Source: Carya illinoinensis (lineage: Eukaryota > Streptophyta > Magnoliopsida > Fagales > Juglandaceae). Taken from it: 64,000 nucleotides of DNA. How positions within the stretch are numbered: the stretch's first letter is position 1; each line of letters opens with the position of its first letter. Of this stretch, positions 23,341 to 34,774 are shown one piece after another. The stretch is from assembly GCF_018687715.1 (NCBI RefSeq), contig NC_056765.1, positions 25,671,129 through 25,735,128 on the forward strand. The letters run 5' to 3'. Made by a program: the position numbers and the translations under genes. The notes below the pieces were generated by a model, which saw only the letters and a program-made list of their open reading frames with translations, did no database searches and had not been told where the DNA came from.

Positions 23341-23884
23341 TATATAAAGTTCGTTATAATTTATACCTCATTTAAATTACTAACAAATGGATATGTTTAT
23401 CAAGTACTGTTTGAATCTAATTCTACTTGAAATTGGTCCGCAAGCCGTATCCTAATGCATCTCCCATTTGGAGATAATGTAAAATTCGATAAAAGAGAAC
23501 AGTAGAAGCAACGAAAGCACACACTTACCAAGTCAAATAGTGCATTGTCTTTGGTTTTTTTTTTTTTTTTTTGGACGTGCATATGAGACAAACATATTTT
23601 TTACTACTTTCCAGGTTTAATTTATCATTGTTCAAGTTGTGGGGCTCCCATTTGAGAAAATTTTCCTTTGTATCATGTAGAAGAGATTAGTGCTTATATA
23701 AGCAACCTTAATAACATGACCGTTATAGACAAACTCTTAACGAATCTTGATCTCTTGACTTGAGTTCATGATTGAAGAGCTCTTGGTAAATTTTATATCA
23801 AAGTATTCCCTTTTCTTTCCTAATCTAATTTGTGGAAATGCCATGTCAAGTGCACCTGGCAAGAAGAGATGAACACATGAAGAT
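23341..23884 (-). other. 3' flank and presumed 3' UTR of PRP31
   Basis: This lies directly downstream of the PRP31 stop codon. I see no clear AATAAA signal. A T18 run is at 23554-23572. Confidence 0.4.
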
Positions 23885-26800
23885 TCAGGTCCGCTTGATC
23901 TTTGAAAATGTTCCTGTCTCCGAAAAGTACGTGCTTTGAGTTCCACTCCCAAGTTGGTGTGCATGAGCCTGTGGATTTGATAGTTCTATCCCCTGTAGAG
24001 AGAAACCAGGGATTGATCTCATTGACATGTTTACGAGTCAAACAGATTAACGACTACATATCAACAAAAAATACAAATCAGTCTAATTTTTTTGTATATA
24101 GCTTTTAGGTAGAAAAATGATTCCACATTAAAAAGATCAAGCGACAGATTTAGTAGAGGAAAACTTGTGCATCTGCCAAGGAATGGACCATATATACATC
24201 TAAATTGCTTGCTCAAAAAATAAAGTTTGAGAAAATTTGCCCAGGTTTGCCCATGCACCACCGTAACACGGCCTAATTAGAAGACAAACTACCCTGTCCA
24301 ACAACACCAATGACAGCATCAAAAGAACAAGATAGTGATCTTCACATAATCATCACTGACCTCTTCCTCATCTGTCTCAACTGTGGTATAAGCAAAGAAA
24401 CAAGGAATGAATGAAGTCAATGCAAAGGTAAAGAAACGAGAATTGCAACAAGTATTGGAAGGGTTGACGATGAAGAGAAAGGTTGGAGTACAAGATCTCC
24501 ACATGCCATGAGGTCACCAAGAAATCACACGCGGGCAGAAGAGAGTAAAGAAGACCCTACTGCAGTGTGTGTGTGTGTGTATGTGAGAGAGAGAGAGAGA
24601 GAGGTGGGGGGAGGAAGAGACGGAGAGAGCCTGAGGGAGGAAGGGGGGGAGAGTGCCAGAGCGTCCAAGCTTTTCATGGGTTTGGTTATCATATGCGGAC
24701 AATGATTGATGGCATAAACACCGAGATAAAAAACAGTAGTGGGTGATAGATGTTTAATGTCAATATTGGAGAGAGAGAGGGAGAGACCCAAGTTTTTAGG
24801 TTCCTCCTTATCCATTACTACCAATTCCATGGGTTTGAAGATGCAGGAGGAGGTCCACTGAAAACACCGAGATAAATCAAGTGGTGCGCCATATATGGTG
24901 GACGTCCAACATTTTCAATTTTCTTCTTCCAGGTGATGGCGTTAAAACGATGTGTTTTAGTAGGACATGATTTTCAATTAGTAGAGCTTCTACCATCTTA
25001 GATTTGTTGAAATAAGTCTACACCATAAACTGACCTCTGTCCACTTCAAACCAAAGAGAAGCCCCATCCCTCTAATTCAACCTGATAGAGATCTCCAGAT
25101 AAATTTTATCGGGCAGCTAAATGCTATGGAGATCCACTTCATGTTTCTATCTCTCTTCCACTCTAAGCCCATAGTCCGGTTACGAACTCTAGAGATCCAA
25201 ATCTAATTCAATCACAAACCATTATACCATCCTCAAGAATAGAATTTTAATGGGGAGACAAAGAAAGTTTTTTTTTTTTTTTTTTATAAGTAATGGGGAG
25301 ACAGAAAGTAAGCATGTCAAGAAACTTCATGTTTCTATCTCTCTTCCACTCTAAGCCCCAGAGTTCAGTTAGCAACTTTGGGTATCCAAATCCAATTCAA
25401 TCACAAACCATTAATACCATCTTCAAAAATAGAACTTTAATGGGAGACAAAGAAAGTAAGATGTCAAGGAACACCATCATGAGGTATGATCAATTTGTGC
25501 TTCTAAAATTCGCTTCACGGTCAAGAAACTTGTACCCTTCATAGACAGGGTTCATGGAGAAGTAAGAAGTAATACCAACCTGCACAGGGGTAAACGCTAA
25601 ACTTGATGTCAATCCAGAGGAAGCACCACTGCTTCCGTAATTCTTTTCCTTAAACCTGAAAGCATTAGGTAGCCCATAGAGATTAAGAAGCAAAATTGAT
25701 GTTGAGATTAGATGATAGAATGCTCAACTGAAATAGAAACGATAATCGGACACACGCTACCACATCTACTAAAGGAAGAAATTACTATTAAGCTCATCCG
25801 GCTAGCAGCATGGCCAGAGAACAAAAGCATACTGCAAGTGACATAAAGCCCACCTTTTACACTATCTCAATAGCTCATAACACATGTTTGATTTCCACCA
25901 TCCAATAGAACCTTATTGAGATAATGGTAGCCTGGAGATGGTTTATTGACAGATGGAATAATTGTTGATTAAATTTGAAATCTCTTGCCTGGCTTTAATT
26001 ATGCAAGTCTGTGACATCTCTAGCCTACAGGAAGGGTGTTACAATTGAAAACTTACTTCTTGGCAACCTTTGCAGCAAGTTTGCTCTGACCAATTGATAC
26101 ACGGAGCTTGCCACTCCCAGCCTGACCAAGCATTCCATAACCCTCTCCCAGTCCATCCCCTACCATCGAGGGGCATAATACGGTAAGAAAGGAATATAAA
26201 AAAGGATATTGATAAACGGCTAAATAGCCTCTGGTGTAACAAATGCAGACAGTATTTACAGATACCAAATGAAAATGATATAAAAGTAGGTACAATAGGA
26301 AATATGATAACAAGTAGAGATACATAAATAAGAGGTACAGAATTCAGGAACGTAACTTGAAAATGAACACCCCATATTTAGGCATCAGGCATTTGTAGGG
26401 CTTGCATGCCATAAATATAAATTTGGGTTTAATTAGAGCAATTGCACATAATATTAAACCAAAATTTATAACATTTTGGTTATAAGTTACAAATTTATTT
26501 ATTATTAATATCAGATTCTCTCCGTACACTCATTTCCCATGACCGCATACAACTCCATCTCTGGTGCTTCTCGCCGGAGTTAATCCCTCTCCTCCCTTTC
26601 CTCACTTTTCTTTCTTTTCTCCTGCCCTTCTTCTTTTTAGAGTTGCTCTGATGGAGGTCGATAGGTATTTAATAGTGGGATAAAAAACATTTGTTTTCTT
26701 GAATGAGGGTTGTTACAGAATTCGCATTACCGAAAGTAGCATAAGGCTAGCTATGTTCATCTACTTAACTAGGATGTCAGCTTTATTGGTGGCAAAAATG

Positions 26801-29800
26801 GTAGAGGAATTAGCCTCTCCGCAGCATGAAGGTTTTTCAGAGAACTGAGGATCGGTTACGGAGTTCTCACCATTCAACGCCAAGTCAACTTCAAGGGTTG
26901 CTTTTTGCAACTAGCCGAGTTTGGGAATGGTAGGAAGAGGGGTTTACTAGCTATCCTTGAAGGTTTAAAGGGTAATGGATGGGAAGGTTTTGAGTATCAC
27001 CTCAGACTGGTTGAGGATGGCTACCTTTGTCAACCCCTGTTTTTGAGAATGCAAACAGAGCGCATACTGAGTGTCACCAGATTGCAGGCGCCCGCGCGTT
27101 TTTTTTGGAGGGGGGGGGGGGGGGGGGGGGGGGGGGTAGTGGGTTGAATGTGGGGAAGCCCCTCCATTCTAAAGCTGCCTCATTTGCTTCGATCTTGAGG
27201 TCACTGGAGTGTCCTCCGGCAGGGTGTAGTTCTATCATGGCATTGACAAGGGTAAGGGGTTAAGGGGCGAAGGCGATAATGAACGTTTTCCATGTGAGGC
27301 CTATTTTTGCCTAGTGCAATCTGGCATGGGAGGTGGGGGGCTGACTGACGGGTGCTCGAGGGTGGGGGAAGTAGAACATGTCTTGTGGGCTGTCAGATCT
27401 CAATTGTCAGGATTCATGGATCATGGAGGAGGTTAGGGAACTGATGAACAAAGTCGACATGGCCCTTGGCCTGGTTATGGGCTTGGGTCGTTGAAGCCTA
27501 AGCCTAACGTAACTTCAGCAGATGTAAGCCAAACAACGCCTGGGCCTGTAGATGGGTTTGGGCCTACATTGAAAGGGCATGGCCCTAACACTATTGGGCC
27601 TGTGGGGTCGACCCAAAAGCCCACCACTCAGGAGCCTTTCTTAGGCCCGTGACCTTCTATCTTGGGCTCGACAATCCCAAGCCCGCCGGTGGTCACAAAA
27701 AGGGTAGCATGAACCCAATAAAATTCGCTCCTTGAGGGCTCTTTTGCTTTGTTTTGCAGCTGTCTCCAGACTTAAGGTGAATCTATCAAAATCTGAAATG
27801 GTTCCTGTTGGCTTGGTTCATAACTTAGGTAAATTGGCTGCTACCTTGGGCTGCAAGGTGTCATCCTTGCCTATGAAGTACCTTGGTCTTTCCTTGGGGG
27901 CCCCTCATAAATCGAAGGCAATGTGGGATAGGATTGTTGAAAAGATCGAAGGTAGATTGGCCGGCTGGAAGGTGATTTATTTGTCCAAATGTGGTAGAAC
28001 CACCTAAATTAAGAGCACGTTATCAAACCTCCCAACATACATTTTATCTTTATTTCCCTTGCCTTCAAGGGTGGCGAATAGACTGGAGAAGCTTTTCCAT
28101 GATTTCGTGGGGAGGCTTGGAGGATGAGAAAAAATTCCACCTGATTAAGTGGGATAAGATCTGCGGTTTGGGGGTTAGAAAGTTGAGAAACTTCAATATT
28201 GCACTACTAGGGAAGTGGTTATGGCAGTACTAGCAAGAAGGGGATGCTCTTTGAAGGAATGTTATTTATGTCAAATATGGGAGTATTTGGGGAGGGTGGC
28301 TCTCCAATGAAGTAAGAGGGACATATGGTATGGGAGGTTGGTCCAAGCATCCTTGTCCAACATTTAAATTCATACATTGTTACTTTGGGCTTCGGCTATA
28401 GTATTTAATGGGATTAGTTTTAATGACTTTTATGCTGTTTTCCACAACGCTTAGCATGTAATTAGGTTAATCTCTTGTATACTTCCACTGTACCAAGGCA
28501 AGGCCTAATTAGGTGGATCAATAAATTCTTATAAAAAAAAAAAAATTATAACATTGTGCGTATTAGAAAATAATCTAATTTCAATCAGCAATTACTTAAC
28601 ATTCAAATATGTTGTAGACAACAACATACCTAAAGAACTCTCTTCAGGTACACCAAATTGCATCCTATTTGCGAGTTTCCTCATGTCTGTTATTGCATAT
28701 CTAGAGCATGAAATATGAGAAAAAGAATTACATAAAGTTTGATTCGTTTTAAAATCTGAAAAATAAATTAAGCTGAAGAAAGAAATTAAAGAAGTGCTAC
28801 CTTTCCTTCATCTTCCTCAGTCGACGACCACCTCTCTTCTTTTTAGGCTCAGAATCAGGCACTGGAAGTGGTTTGGGTTGCTTTGCAGGAGGTGGCTCTT
28901 GCCACTTCTCAATTTTCTTACGGATCTCTTCCCGTAAAGCTCTTCCATTGTTCCCTGATGGATCTCCTCTTGTGGAATCTACTCTTGCTGCAAGTGTTGA
29001 CTTGGAAGCCAAGAGCCGGCAAGCACGCATCCTCAAAGAAGGGGGTGTAGATTGAAATATCTCCGTTTGCTCAATATACCCTACACGAAATTGTGATGTT
29101 GCAGTGGAAAACCCAGCAAGGTTCTTTTTCTTAGCACCAAGAAGCTGAACATTACATGCAGGCATCTTAGCTAATGCAACAAGACCACCAGCAGTCCCCA
29201 TAAGTTTAGCTGCAACAGCACTCCCAACAATAGTAGAAAGATTTGGTGCAATATATCCCATTCGACTTTCTACAAAGTCAAGGACTTTTTTCTTTGCTGC
29301 ATCCAGAGTAAGAGCTCGATCACATGCATCAATGGTCTTATCAAGAATTTCTTCAGGAAGAGGCTTGCCACTTGTGGTCGATGCTGTAACTGACACCACC
29401 ATAATGATAGCTGACGGTAACAACCCTTCCAGATCAACCAGGGTCAAATCCATTTCATTGCCAATTTTCTTAACAACGCGTGCATAATCAATTGGGTGAT
29501 GCACAAGTGATTCAAGCTCCGGAAATTTCAACCTGTACTTGTCACGAATAAAATTGTGGATAATAATGATTTCATTCTCAATATCAACTGACAAAGCATT
29601 ACAGTCCACAATCAGCTGATATTCAGGATCATCTTCCAAAACCATTCCAAGATTTGAGATATCAGAGCCCTTTTGGAGTGCATCTTCCACTTTCTGCAAA
29701 TCAAACACACTATTAACCATTATATCAAACTCAATATGCATATCCACTGCAATGATCGAAGCATAGAGAACAGTAAAATTATAAACCTAACCCTGAAAGA

Positions 29801-32384
29801 AAACTTACCAAAAGCAAACAGAAGAACAAGACCAAAAAGAAACGGAAAAGAAAAAACAGAAGAGGAAGAAGAAAAAGACCACACTGGATCTCCTAAGGAA
29901 GAGAGATCTAAAACAATCATGTTCCACTGTAGAACTGATCATATTAAATTGATTAAGTAAAACAAAGGAAAAAGGACATAAAACAAACTCTGCAACATAA
30001 ACATAAAAGTGCATGGCACATGCCATGGGCAAAATACAAGTGCATGCAAGATATAGATTAACCTGCATAATATCAACATATCTCTGGGTTTTCTGCAATT
30101 TCGAAACACTATCCAGATCATCATAGTTAAGATTTTCTATGTCTGCCATTTCCCCATCAACATCTTCTTCCATATTTCCAGTATCAACATCTTCTTCCTC
30201 CTGTAAGAAGATAGAGCATATTTACACATGATGCCTAGGCTGAAAAATATTAATAAAAAACCTTCACAGAAGTCAATGGCATGTGATTCACAGAACAAAA
30301 ATACTCACAATAACATCAGCTTCATTGTCAGATAGTTCATCAAGGTCTGCAAGAAAAGAATCAGCCAGCGTTGCCTGCAATCAACAAACAATAAGTAAAG
30401 GAATGAACCTAAAATAAAGGTATCAATTATAAGTTTTAATAACAATTCTAAGTATCTTGGAATAAAAATGATAATTTTCAAAAGAAAGAAAAACTATTCA
30501 TGTTCAAGGAGTCCCCACATATTTATATGAGATTCTATGATAAGAACTCAGAAAAAAGAGATCATCAATAGTACTGTCTAATAAAGACCAACTGATTTGT
30601 GACAAACCATAGTGAATGATGTTACTGTATTCAGCAGCACTCCCTACCCCCCACTACCCATAAAAGAAAAGAGAAAAAACCCAACCCACAAAAGAAAAAT
30701 TAACATGGCATGCAATTGAAACATTGAACCTTTTATAAGCATTTCACTAATCACCTTGTTTCGTACAAACTACCTTGTCAATTGCACAGCATGGTACGCA
30801 TGTTATTAACAGTGAAAAAAAACTACTTGAAGCGCACAGATAACCACAGAGTGACAGTCTAGGTACAGAATCTATGTGAAAAAAACATGGACAATAACTG
30901 ATGAAATTGCTTGAAAAGGTTTCAACCATATAAACCACACACTTGGACAAAAAAATGGCATCTCCTACAGTCAGCCTATAACCAAATAGAAATTATTCTC
31001 AACCTGTGCTGCTTACCAAATACTCTGTCTGATCATACACTTATATCCCCACTCTTCAATTTCATCATGGAATTCTTCTTTTTTTAAAGGTAAAATAAAA
31101 TTTTATTAATATAGGCTTAGCCCAGGAGGTATACGAAGAATACACCTTAACAACAACTAGGAACTAGAAATGGATACAGGTAAATTATGAAAAACAATTT
31201 TCAAAACACCGACCATTTCTCTCCATCCACATTCCACAAACACCACATTTTTTTTTTTATAGGTAAACAAACACCACATACTCCAACACTCAAAAATATC
31301 CATCCTCTTTCTAGGCATAATCCATGCCAAAGATATCAACCCACAAGAACCTGGCCACCTTGCAATGTAATATAACAAATGATTGAATACAACCAGAAGA
31401 GAAATTGCTTTCGTCTCTTAAGGAAGCACAGCTGGTGTAGATGAGGTTACATACTGGCATGTTTCCTAATCACGGTTCTGGGCTAGAAAAATAATGGGTA
31501 ATGATACCCTTACACTTCCTTTACTACTGCTCTACTACCTAGCTATTTTTTTTTTTTTTTTTTCCTTTTGCCATTTGAAATTGGATTAAAAATAAATTAC
31601 ATAATTAAGTTGGCTGATTGAATTTATTTTCTTTTAGATTATGCAATAAGGTCATGTTCTGAGATTTTTAATTCAAATTCAAAGAGCAAAAGGAAAAAAA
31701 ATAGTTATGTAGTAAAACAGTAGTAAATGAAGTGTAGGGTATCATTAGCCAAAAATAATATCATTGCAGACCACAGCATACTCTAGGACATAAGTAAATC
31801 ATAGCCCATACACCACAAAAGAACGTAAAATGGCTTAAAACAAGCTATATTGTGAAGCATAAGAAAGACCCTAAGAATTCAAAATAAAAACCAAACGAGC
31901 TATACAAACAAAATGGTCATGTAACACCCTAATAGAATGCCCAATCCACTTGGCCTATACTCCAAAAGGACTAGTTAATGATACAATTGGATTCCCATTG
32001 GAACATTATAAACAGCAAAAACTTCTCCTTCCCAAATAATTTGGGATCTCATACACCACTTACCCTTATCCTTATCATATAGGGTATCACAGGTCATGAA
32101 GTTCACCTCATAGCAACTTATTCTACAACATCCCAAGTCCAAAAACCAATAAGCAAAACATCAAAATTACTATCTCATCCTGTGAATACTGTTATAACTT
32201 AATTTCTCCAAAGTATGATGAGCTCTGAAATTCTTAAAATCCTCCTTATCAAAAGTGAGTGGCATGTAAAAAACGTAAGATAGATTAAAAAATCAATTTT
32301 TAAGTACAAGAAAAACTGAACAATGAAGTAAATGATTAAACACAGTGAATTAAATTATTAAAATAACAAAAAATCAATAACCAT
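23885..32384 (-). CDS. PRP31: Pre-mRNA splicing factor PRP31 (U4/U6 snRNP component)
   Basis: PRP31 bridges U4/U6 and U5 in the nuclear tri-snRNP and is needed for spliceosome assembly. I join eight coding exons on the minus strand: 32384-32382 (ATG only), 30374-30309, 30200-30063, 29693-28801, 28700-28630, 26159-26057, 25655-25580 and 23992-23885. All seven introns are GT-AG, every phase matches, and the total is 1458 bases or 485 residues, the family's usual plant length. The protein starts [20 protein letters not shown] after Met, has an acidic N-terminus, a NOSIC region (about 92-145: [29 protein letters not shown]) and a Nop domain (about 185-335: [34 protein letters not shown]). These are followed by a basic signal ([16 protein letters not shown]) and the Prp31 C-terminal domain ([21 protein letters not shown]-type [14 protein letters not shown], ending FSKIKRT). 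A 5' UTR intron lies at 32441-32546. No disruption is visible. Confidence 0.96.
24565..24602. repeat. Compound (GT)n/(GA)n microsatellite
   Basis: About eight GT units are followed by ATGT and about nine GA units, within PRP31 intron 7. Purine-rich AG sequence continues to about 24650. Confidence 0.9.
25138..25480. repeat. Two-copy tandem duplication in PRP31 intron 7
   Basis: Unit 1 (25138-25325) and unit 2 (25326-25480) both start TTCATGTTTCTATCTCTCTT and share TCCACTCTAAGCCC, AATCACAAACCATTA, and AATGGG-AGACAAAGAAAGTAAG. They differ at scattered bases, so the duplication is not recent. Unit 1 alone carries a 22-base poly(T)-ATAAG insertion. Confidence 0.85.
25269..25290 (-). mobile_element. 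Ultra-short retroposed tail (22 bp) with target duplication
   Basis: T17 plus ATAAG sits between TAATGGGGAGACAAAGAAAG (25249-25268) and a copy lacking two A (25291-25308). On the minus strand the insert reads CTTAT followed by A17, like the 3' terminus of the LINEs nearby (CTTATAAAA at 28527 and 22065). The second unit of the tandem duplication shows the uninterrupted sequence. Confidence 0.7.
26476..28545 (+). mobile_element. L1-type LINE in PRP31 intron 6, antisense to the gene, internally deleted
   Basis: TTATAACATT occurs at 26466-26475 and 28546-28555, directly after an A13 tail. The 5' part (26840-27140) encodes an ORF1-like DUF4283 segment ([40 protein letters not shown]). The 3' part (27730-28260) encodes late reverse transcriptase ([57 protein letters not shown]). 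Endonuclease and early reverse transcriptase are missing. A G27 run lies in the middle. The element is inactive. Confidence 0.85.
27110..27136 (+). repeat. G27 homopolymer
   Basis: Twenty-seven consecutive G follow T8 and GGA within the intronic LINE. It could form a quadruplex on the plus strand; on the PRP31 transcript it is poly(C). Its exact length may be affected by sequencing error. Confidence 0.8.
31078..31420 (-). mobile_element. LINE 3'-end fragment in PRP31 intron 1, sense to the gene
   Basis: T7-8 at 31079-31086 followed by AAAGGTAAAATAAAATTTTATTAAT is a LINE tail read on the minus strand. The upstream minus frame ([18 protein letters not shown], then [20 protein letters not shown]) resembles the extreme C-terminus of plant L1 ORF2. 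No target duplication was found, and the right limit is approximate. Confidence 0.6.
31249..31266 (-). mobile_element. Ultra-short retroposed tail (18 bp) with perfect 13-bp target duplication
   Basis: ACAAACACCACAT stands at 31236-31248 and again at 31267-31279. The 18 bases between are T-run plus ATAGGTAA, i.e. TTACCTAT followed by poly(A) on the minus strand. Structure and sequence are those of a LINE insertion truncated to almost nothing, here inside an older LINE fragment. Confidence 0.75.
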
Positions 32385-32440
32385 TCTTTCAAACTCCAAG
32401 CGAAGAAGTTCAAGTGGAATTGAACATTCAAGGGTTTTCT
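32382..32440 (-). other. PRP31: PRP31 second exon: 5' UTR ending exactly at the start codon
   Basis: A TTACGTCAG acceptor precedes 32440, and the exon ends AGAATG followed by GTTATTGA, so the donor begins directly after ATG. The first exon ends at 32547 (GGAG then GTACCA). This start is chosen because only it joins in frame to [11 protein letters not shown] and gives the conserved plant PRP31 N-terminus. Confidence 0.85.
32410..32427 (-). promoter_or_regulatory. Upstream ORF in the PRP31 leader
   Basis: ATG at 32427-32425 opens MFNST and closes with TGA at 32412-32410, 25 bases before the PRP31 ATG. It lies within the same 59-base exon. Short upstream ORFs can lower translation of the main frame; that effect here is inferred. 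Confidence 0.6.
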
Positions 32441-32668
32441 CTGACGTAAAAAAACAAATCAAATAAGAGAGAAAATTGTCAAAAATAGAAATCCCTAAAA
32501 TTGACTGGAAATCCTAATGGAATAGAACTGGAAGAAAGATTGGTACCTCCAAGGAAATTTGAAACTCCAATCGGAGAGAACCCAAGAAGAATTGACTCAG
32601 CAAGGATGAGGATTTTCCTTTTTTATCTATTAATGTGTTTTCACCTCTAGGCTCCAGATTTAACTTTC

Positions 32669-32690
32669 AGCCCAGTATCGTACATGGGCC
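32669..32690 (-). promoter_or_regulatory. Two TGGGCY (site II) motifs upstream of PRP31
   Basis: TGGGCT is read on the minus strand at 32674-32669 and TGGGCC on the plus strand at 32685-32690, roughly 120-145 bases before the end of the first leader exon. Site II elements are common in promoters of plant housekeeping and ribosome or splicing genes. No good TATA box is seen. Confidence 0.45.
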
Positions 32691-32699
32691 GACCCAGGT

Positions 32700-33957
32700 T
32701 GAAAGTTCTGAAGTAACTCCTGAAACTAGTCAGAGTTTTGAATTCCATTCCGGTCGAGGTAATGGAATGGAATATTTCGGTACCAGTACGTTTCGGTGTA
32801 CCATTTCGAGATAGTCAATATATGAATAAATTATATATATATATAGAAAAACTATATTCCAAAATAACATTGATACAAGTCTTAAAAACATACATATTTA
32901 AAAATAATAAAAATACATGGTGCTAATTGTATTGTGCAAACACATGGCGCTAATTTGATAGAAACAAATGACATACACGTACAGTCAAACATTACATACT
33001 GGTGACAAAGTTTCTTGGCAACAAAGTTTTAGTCTGATAGGTACATATTTCATGCTGACACCAGAAGTAGAATTTCTTATATTTCTTGCCATGCACTATT
33101 AGGAAGCTAATCTGAGGGTTTTTTCCAGTTTTGGCCAAGGGAGACTCATCTATTATCACTGGATCACTAGTATTCTTGGTTTTGTTGTCTTTTAACAAGA
33201 CATTTTGGTTTTGTTACACTGGCTACATTTTTTTAATTTTTTGTTAGTTCTTTTCTTTCTTCATGCAGACTTAGTAGCAATTAATGGATTCAGCTAGCCA
33301 AAAGTTGGGTGAAATGATTTTATATGGATTGACTGGGAGTTTGATCATCAATCAAGGAGATGAAGTTAATCGATTTCTTTTAAATCAATTTCTTAGTGGA
33401 AAAATTTTGTAATTTTTTACAACATAAATTTACAAATGCGGAAGACTTTTTCTTTTGTGATGTTACTTGTATTTGGACTTTAGAGTAGATGAAGTGGAAT
33501 TCAATCAATTGGGAGAGATGTCACTTGGCCAAGAAATTGGCGAGTTATGTAATGATGACTTTGAAGGATCAGATGGCAAGTGCCCTGTCTTCAGAGAGGC
33601 CATCGTTGGTAGTGACACTGATCAAACTAGGAGGGTGAAGAATGCCCTCAGTTTCTTTCTCTAAGCACACCAAGCTCGTATGAAAGTGAACCAAAAAATA
33701 ATTAAAGAAGAACCCAAATCCTAATAGCCTAAATTTCAGATAATCCTTACAGGAGCCATTACGTGGGACAAAAGTGAAGCCATTCCATTTAATGATTTCT
33801 CTTCATAATAGCTCAGGAGTTCAAAACCTCATACGCCTTTTTTTCTGAGGGCCAGTCGCTTAATGGACAACATCTTACAGATGGGTAGGGTCTGATTCCG
33901 AAGTCCAAAGGTCAGTCAACAAAATCAACTAATGAATCGTGGTTTAATGAAGCCATC

Positions 33958-34004
<47 letters not shown>

Positions 34005-34592
34005 AACCATGGCTGATGGCAAGAGCCTGGAGGTGCTGCGAGCCTGCGACGGACCGGACCGAGATACCGAGGTGTTGCGAAGGAGCAGACGACGAGGGGT
34101 TGAAGCCTCGAACTGGAAGTGACGAATCTGGATTCCAAAGGCTGCTGCTGGAAGGCAGAGAATGGGAATAATTCTAGTTAGAATAACACAGCAGCCTACA
34201 CTTTTTAAAAAAAATAAATTTACTATTTTATCCTCTGTTATTTTGTACTGGTGTATTAAGTGTGAAGCTGTTGTATAACAGTGTTCTTCTAGTTATCATC
34301 CACTATCACACGTCATCTTATTTTATTTTATTATCTTTTTATACCATATAGTATATATATGATAAATAAAATAATTTAATTAATTTAACAAAAATAAAAT
34401 AAAATTAAAATTAATAATAATAAAAATTAATTTTAAAATATACAATATGAGATGATAAGTTGCATTTAAGCTTTTTTTATATTTATTTTAATAATTAAAG
34501 AAGGGATTATTATTAAATTTATATTATTTTTTATTTAATAGTTAAGAATATTTAAAAAATAATTAAATAAAGAAAAAATCATTTATATTAAT
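32700..34592. other. Intergenic region upstream of PRP31, no recognised gene
   Basis: An open stretch 33285-33411 (MDSASQKLGEMILYGLTGSL) and another at 33467-33664 (FRVDEVEFNQLGEMSLGQEI) are on the plus strand but resemble nothing I know and are not clearly connected. Sequence at 32735-32815 with repeated GGAATGGAAT/TTTCGGTACC-like motifs looks repetitive. A GA microsatellite is at 33961-34002. Confidence 0.4.
33961..34002. repeat. (GA)21 microsatellite
   Basis: The sequence is an uninterrupted GA dinucleotide run. Confidence 0.95.
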
Positions 34593-34763
34593 CAGCAATG
34601 CTACATACAGTCGTGGAATTGCAAACGCCACGCAATCGTTTTGAAAAAGAGTGGGGTCCACGATTAAGAAGTTAATTTTTTTTTCATGTGAGTTCCATAT
34701 TAATTTATTTTTTTCAAAACGACTGCACGCCGCTTGCATAACCACGACTGTAAATATCATTTC
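34593..34763. mobile_element. Mutator-like MITE with 11-bp target duplication
   Basis: TTTATATTAAT at 34582-34592 and 34764-34774 flanks a 171-bp element with long inverted ends. The left end reads CAGCAATGCTACATACAGTC then GTGG; the right end, reverse-complemented, reads GAAATGATATTTACAGTCGT then GG. Similarity runs about 50 bases into each side, up to the shared GTCGTTTTGAAAAA. A 9-11 bp duplication with long inverted repeats fits Mutator-like elements. No coding capacity is present. Confidence 0.8.
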
Positions 34764-34774
34764 TTTATATTAAT

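Noticed and set aside
25490..25579. PRP31 reading through the exon 7 donor to a TGA at 25490
   Set aside because: The exon encoding [15 protein letters not shown] to FSKIKRT at 23992-23885 fits the family C-terminus and phase exactly. The readthrough tail does not resemble PRP31.
29694..29747. ATG at 29747 as start of PRP31
   Set aside because: It lies in the intron before exon 4. Acidic N-terminal exons 30063-30374 match the family and join in phase.
33956..34138. Minus-strand open frame ending in a Ser-Leu repeat
   Set aside because: The repeat is the translation of the GA microsatellite; nothing else supports a gene.
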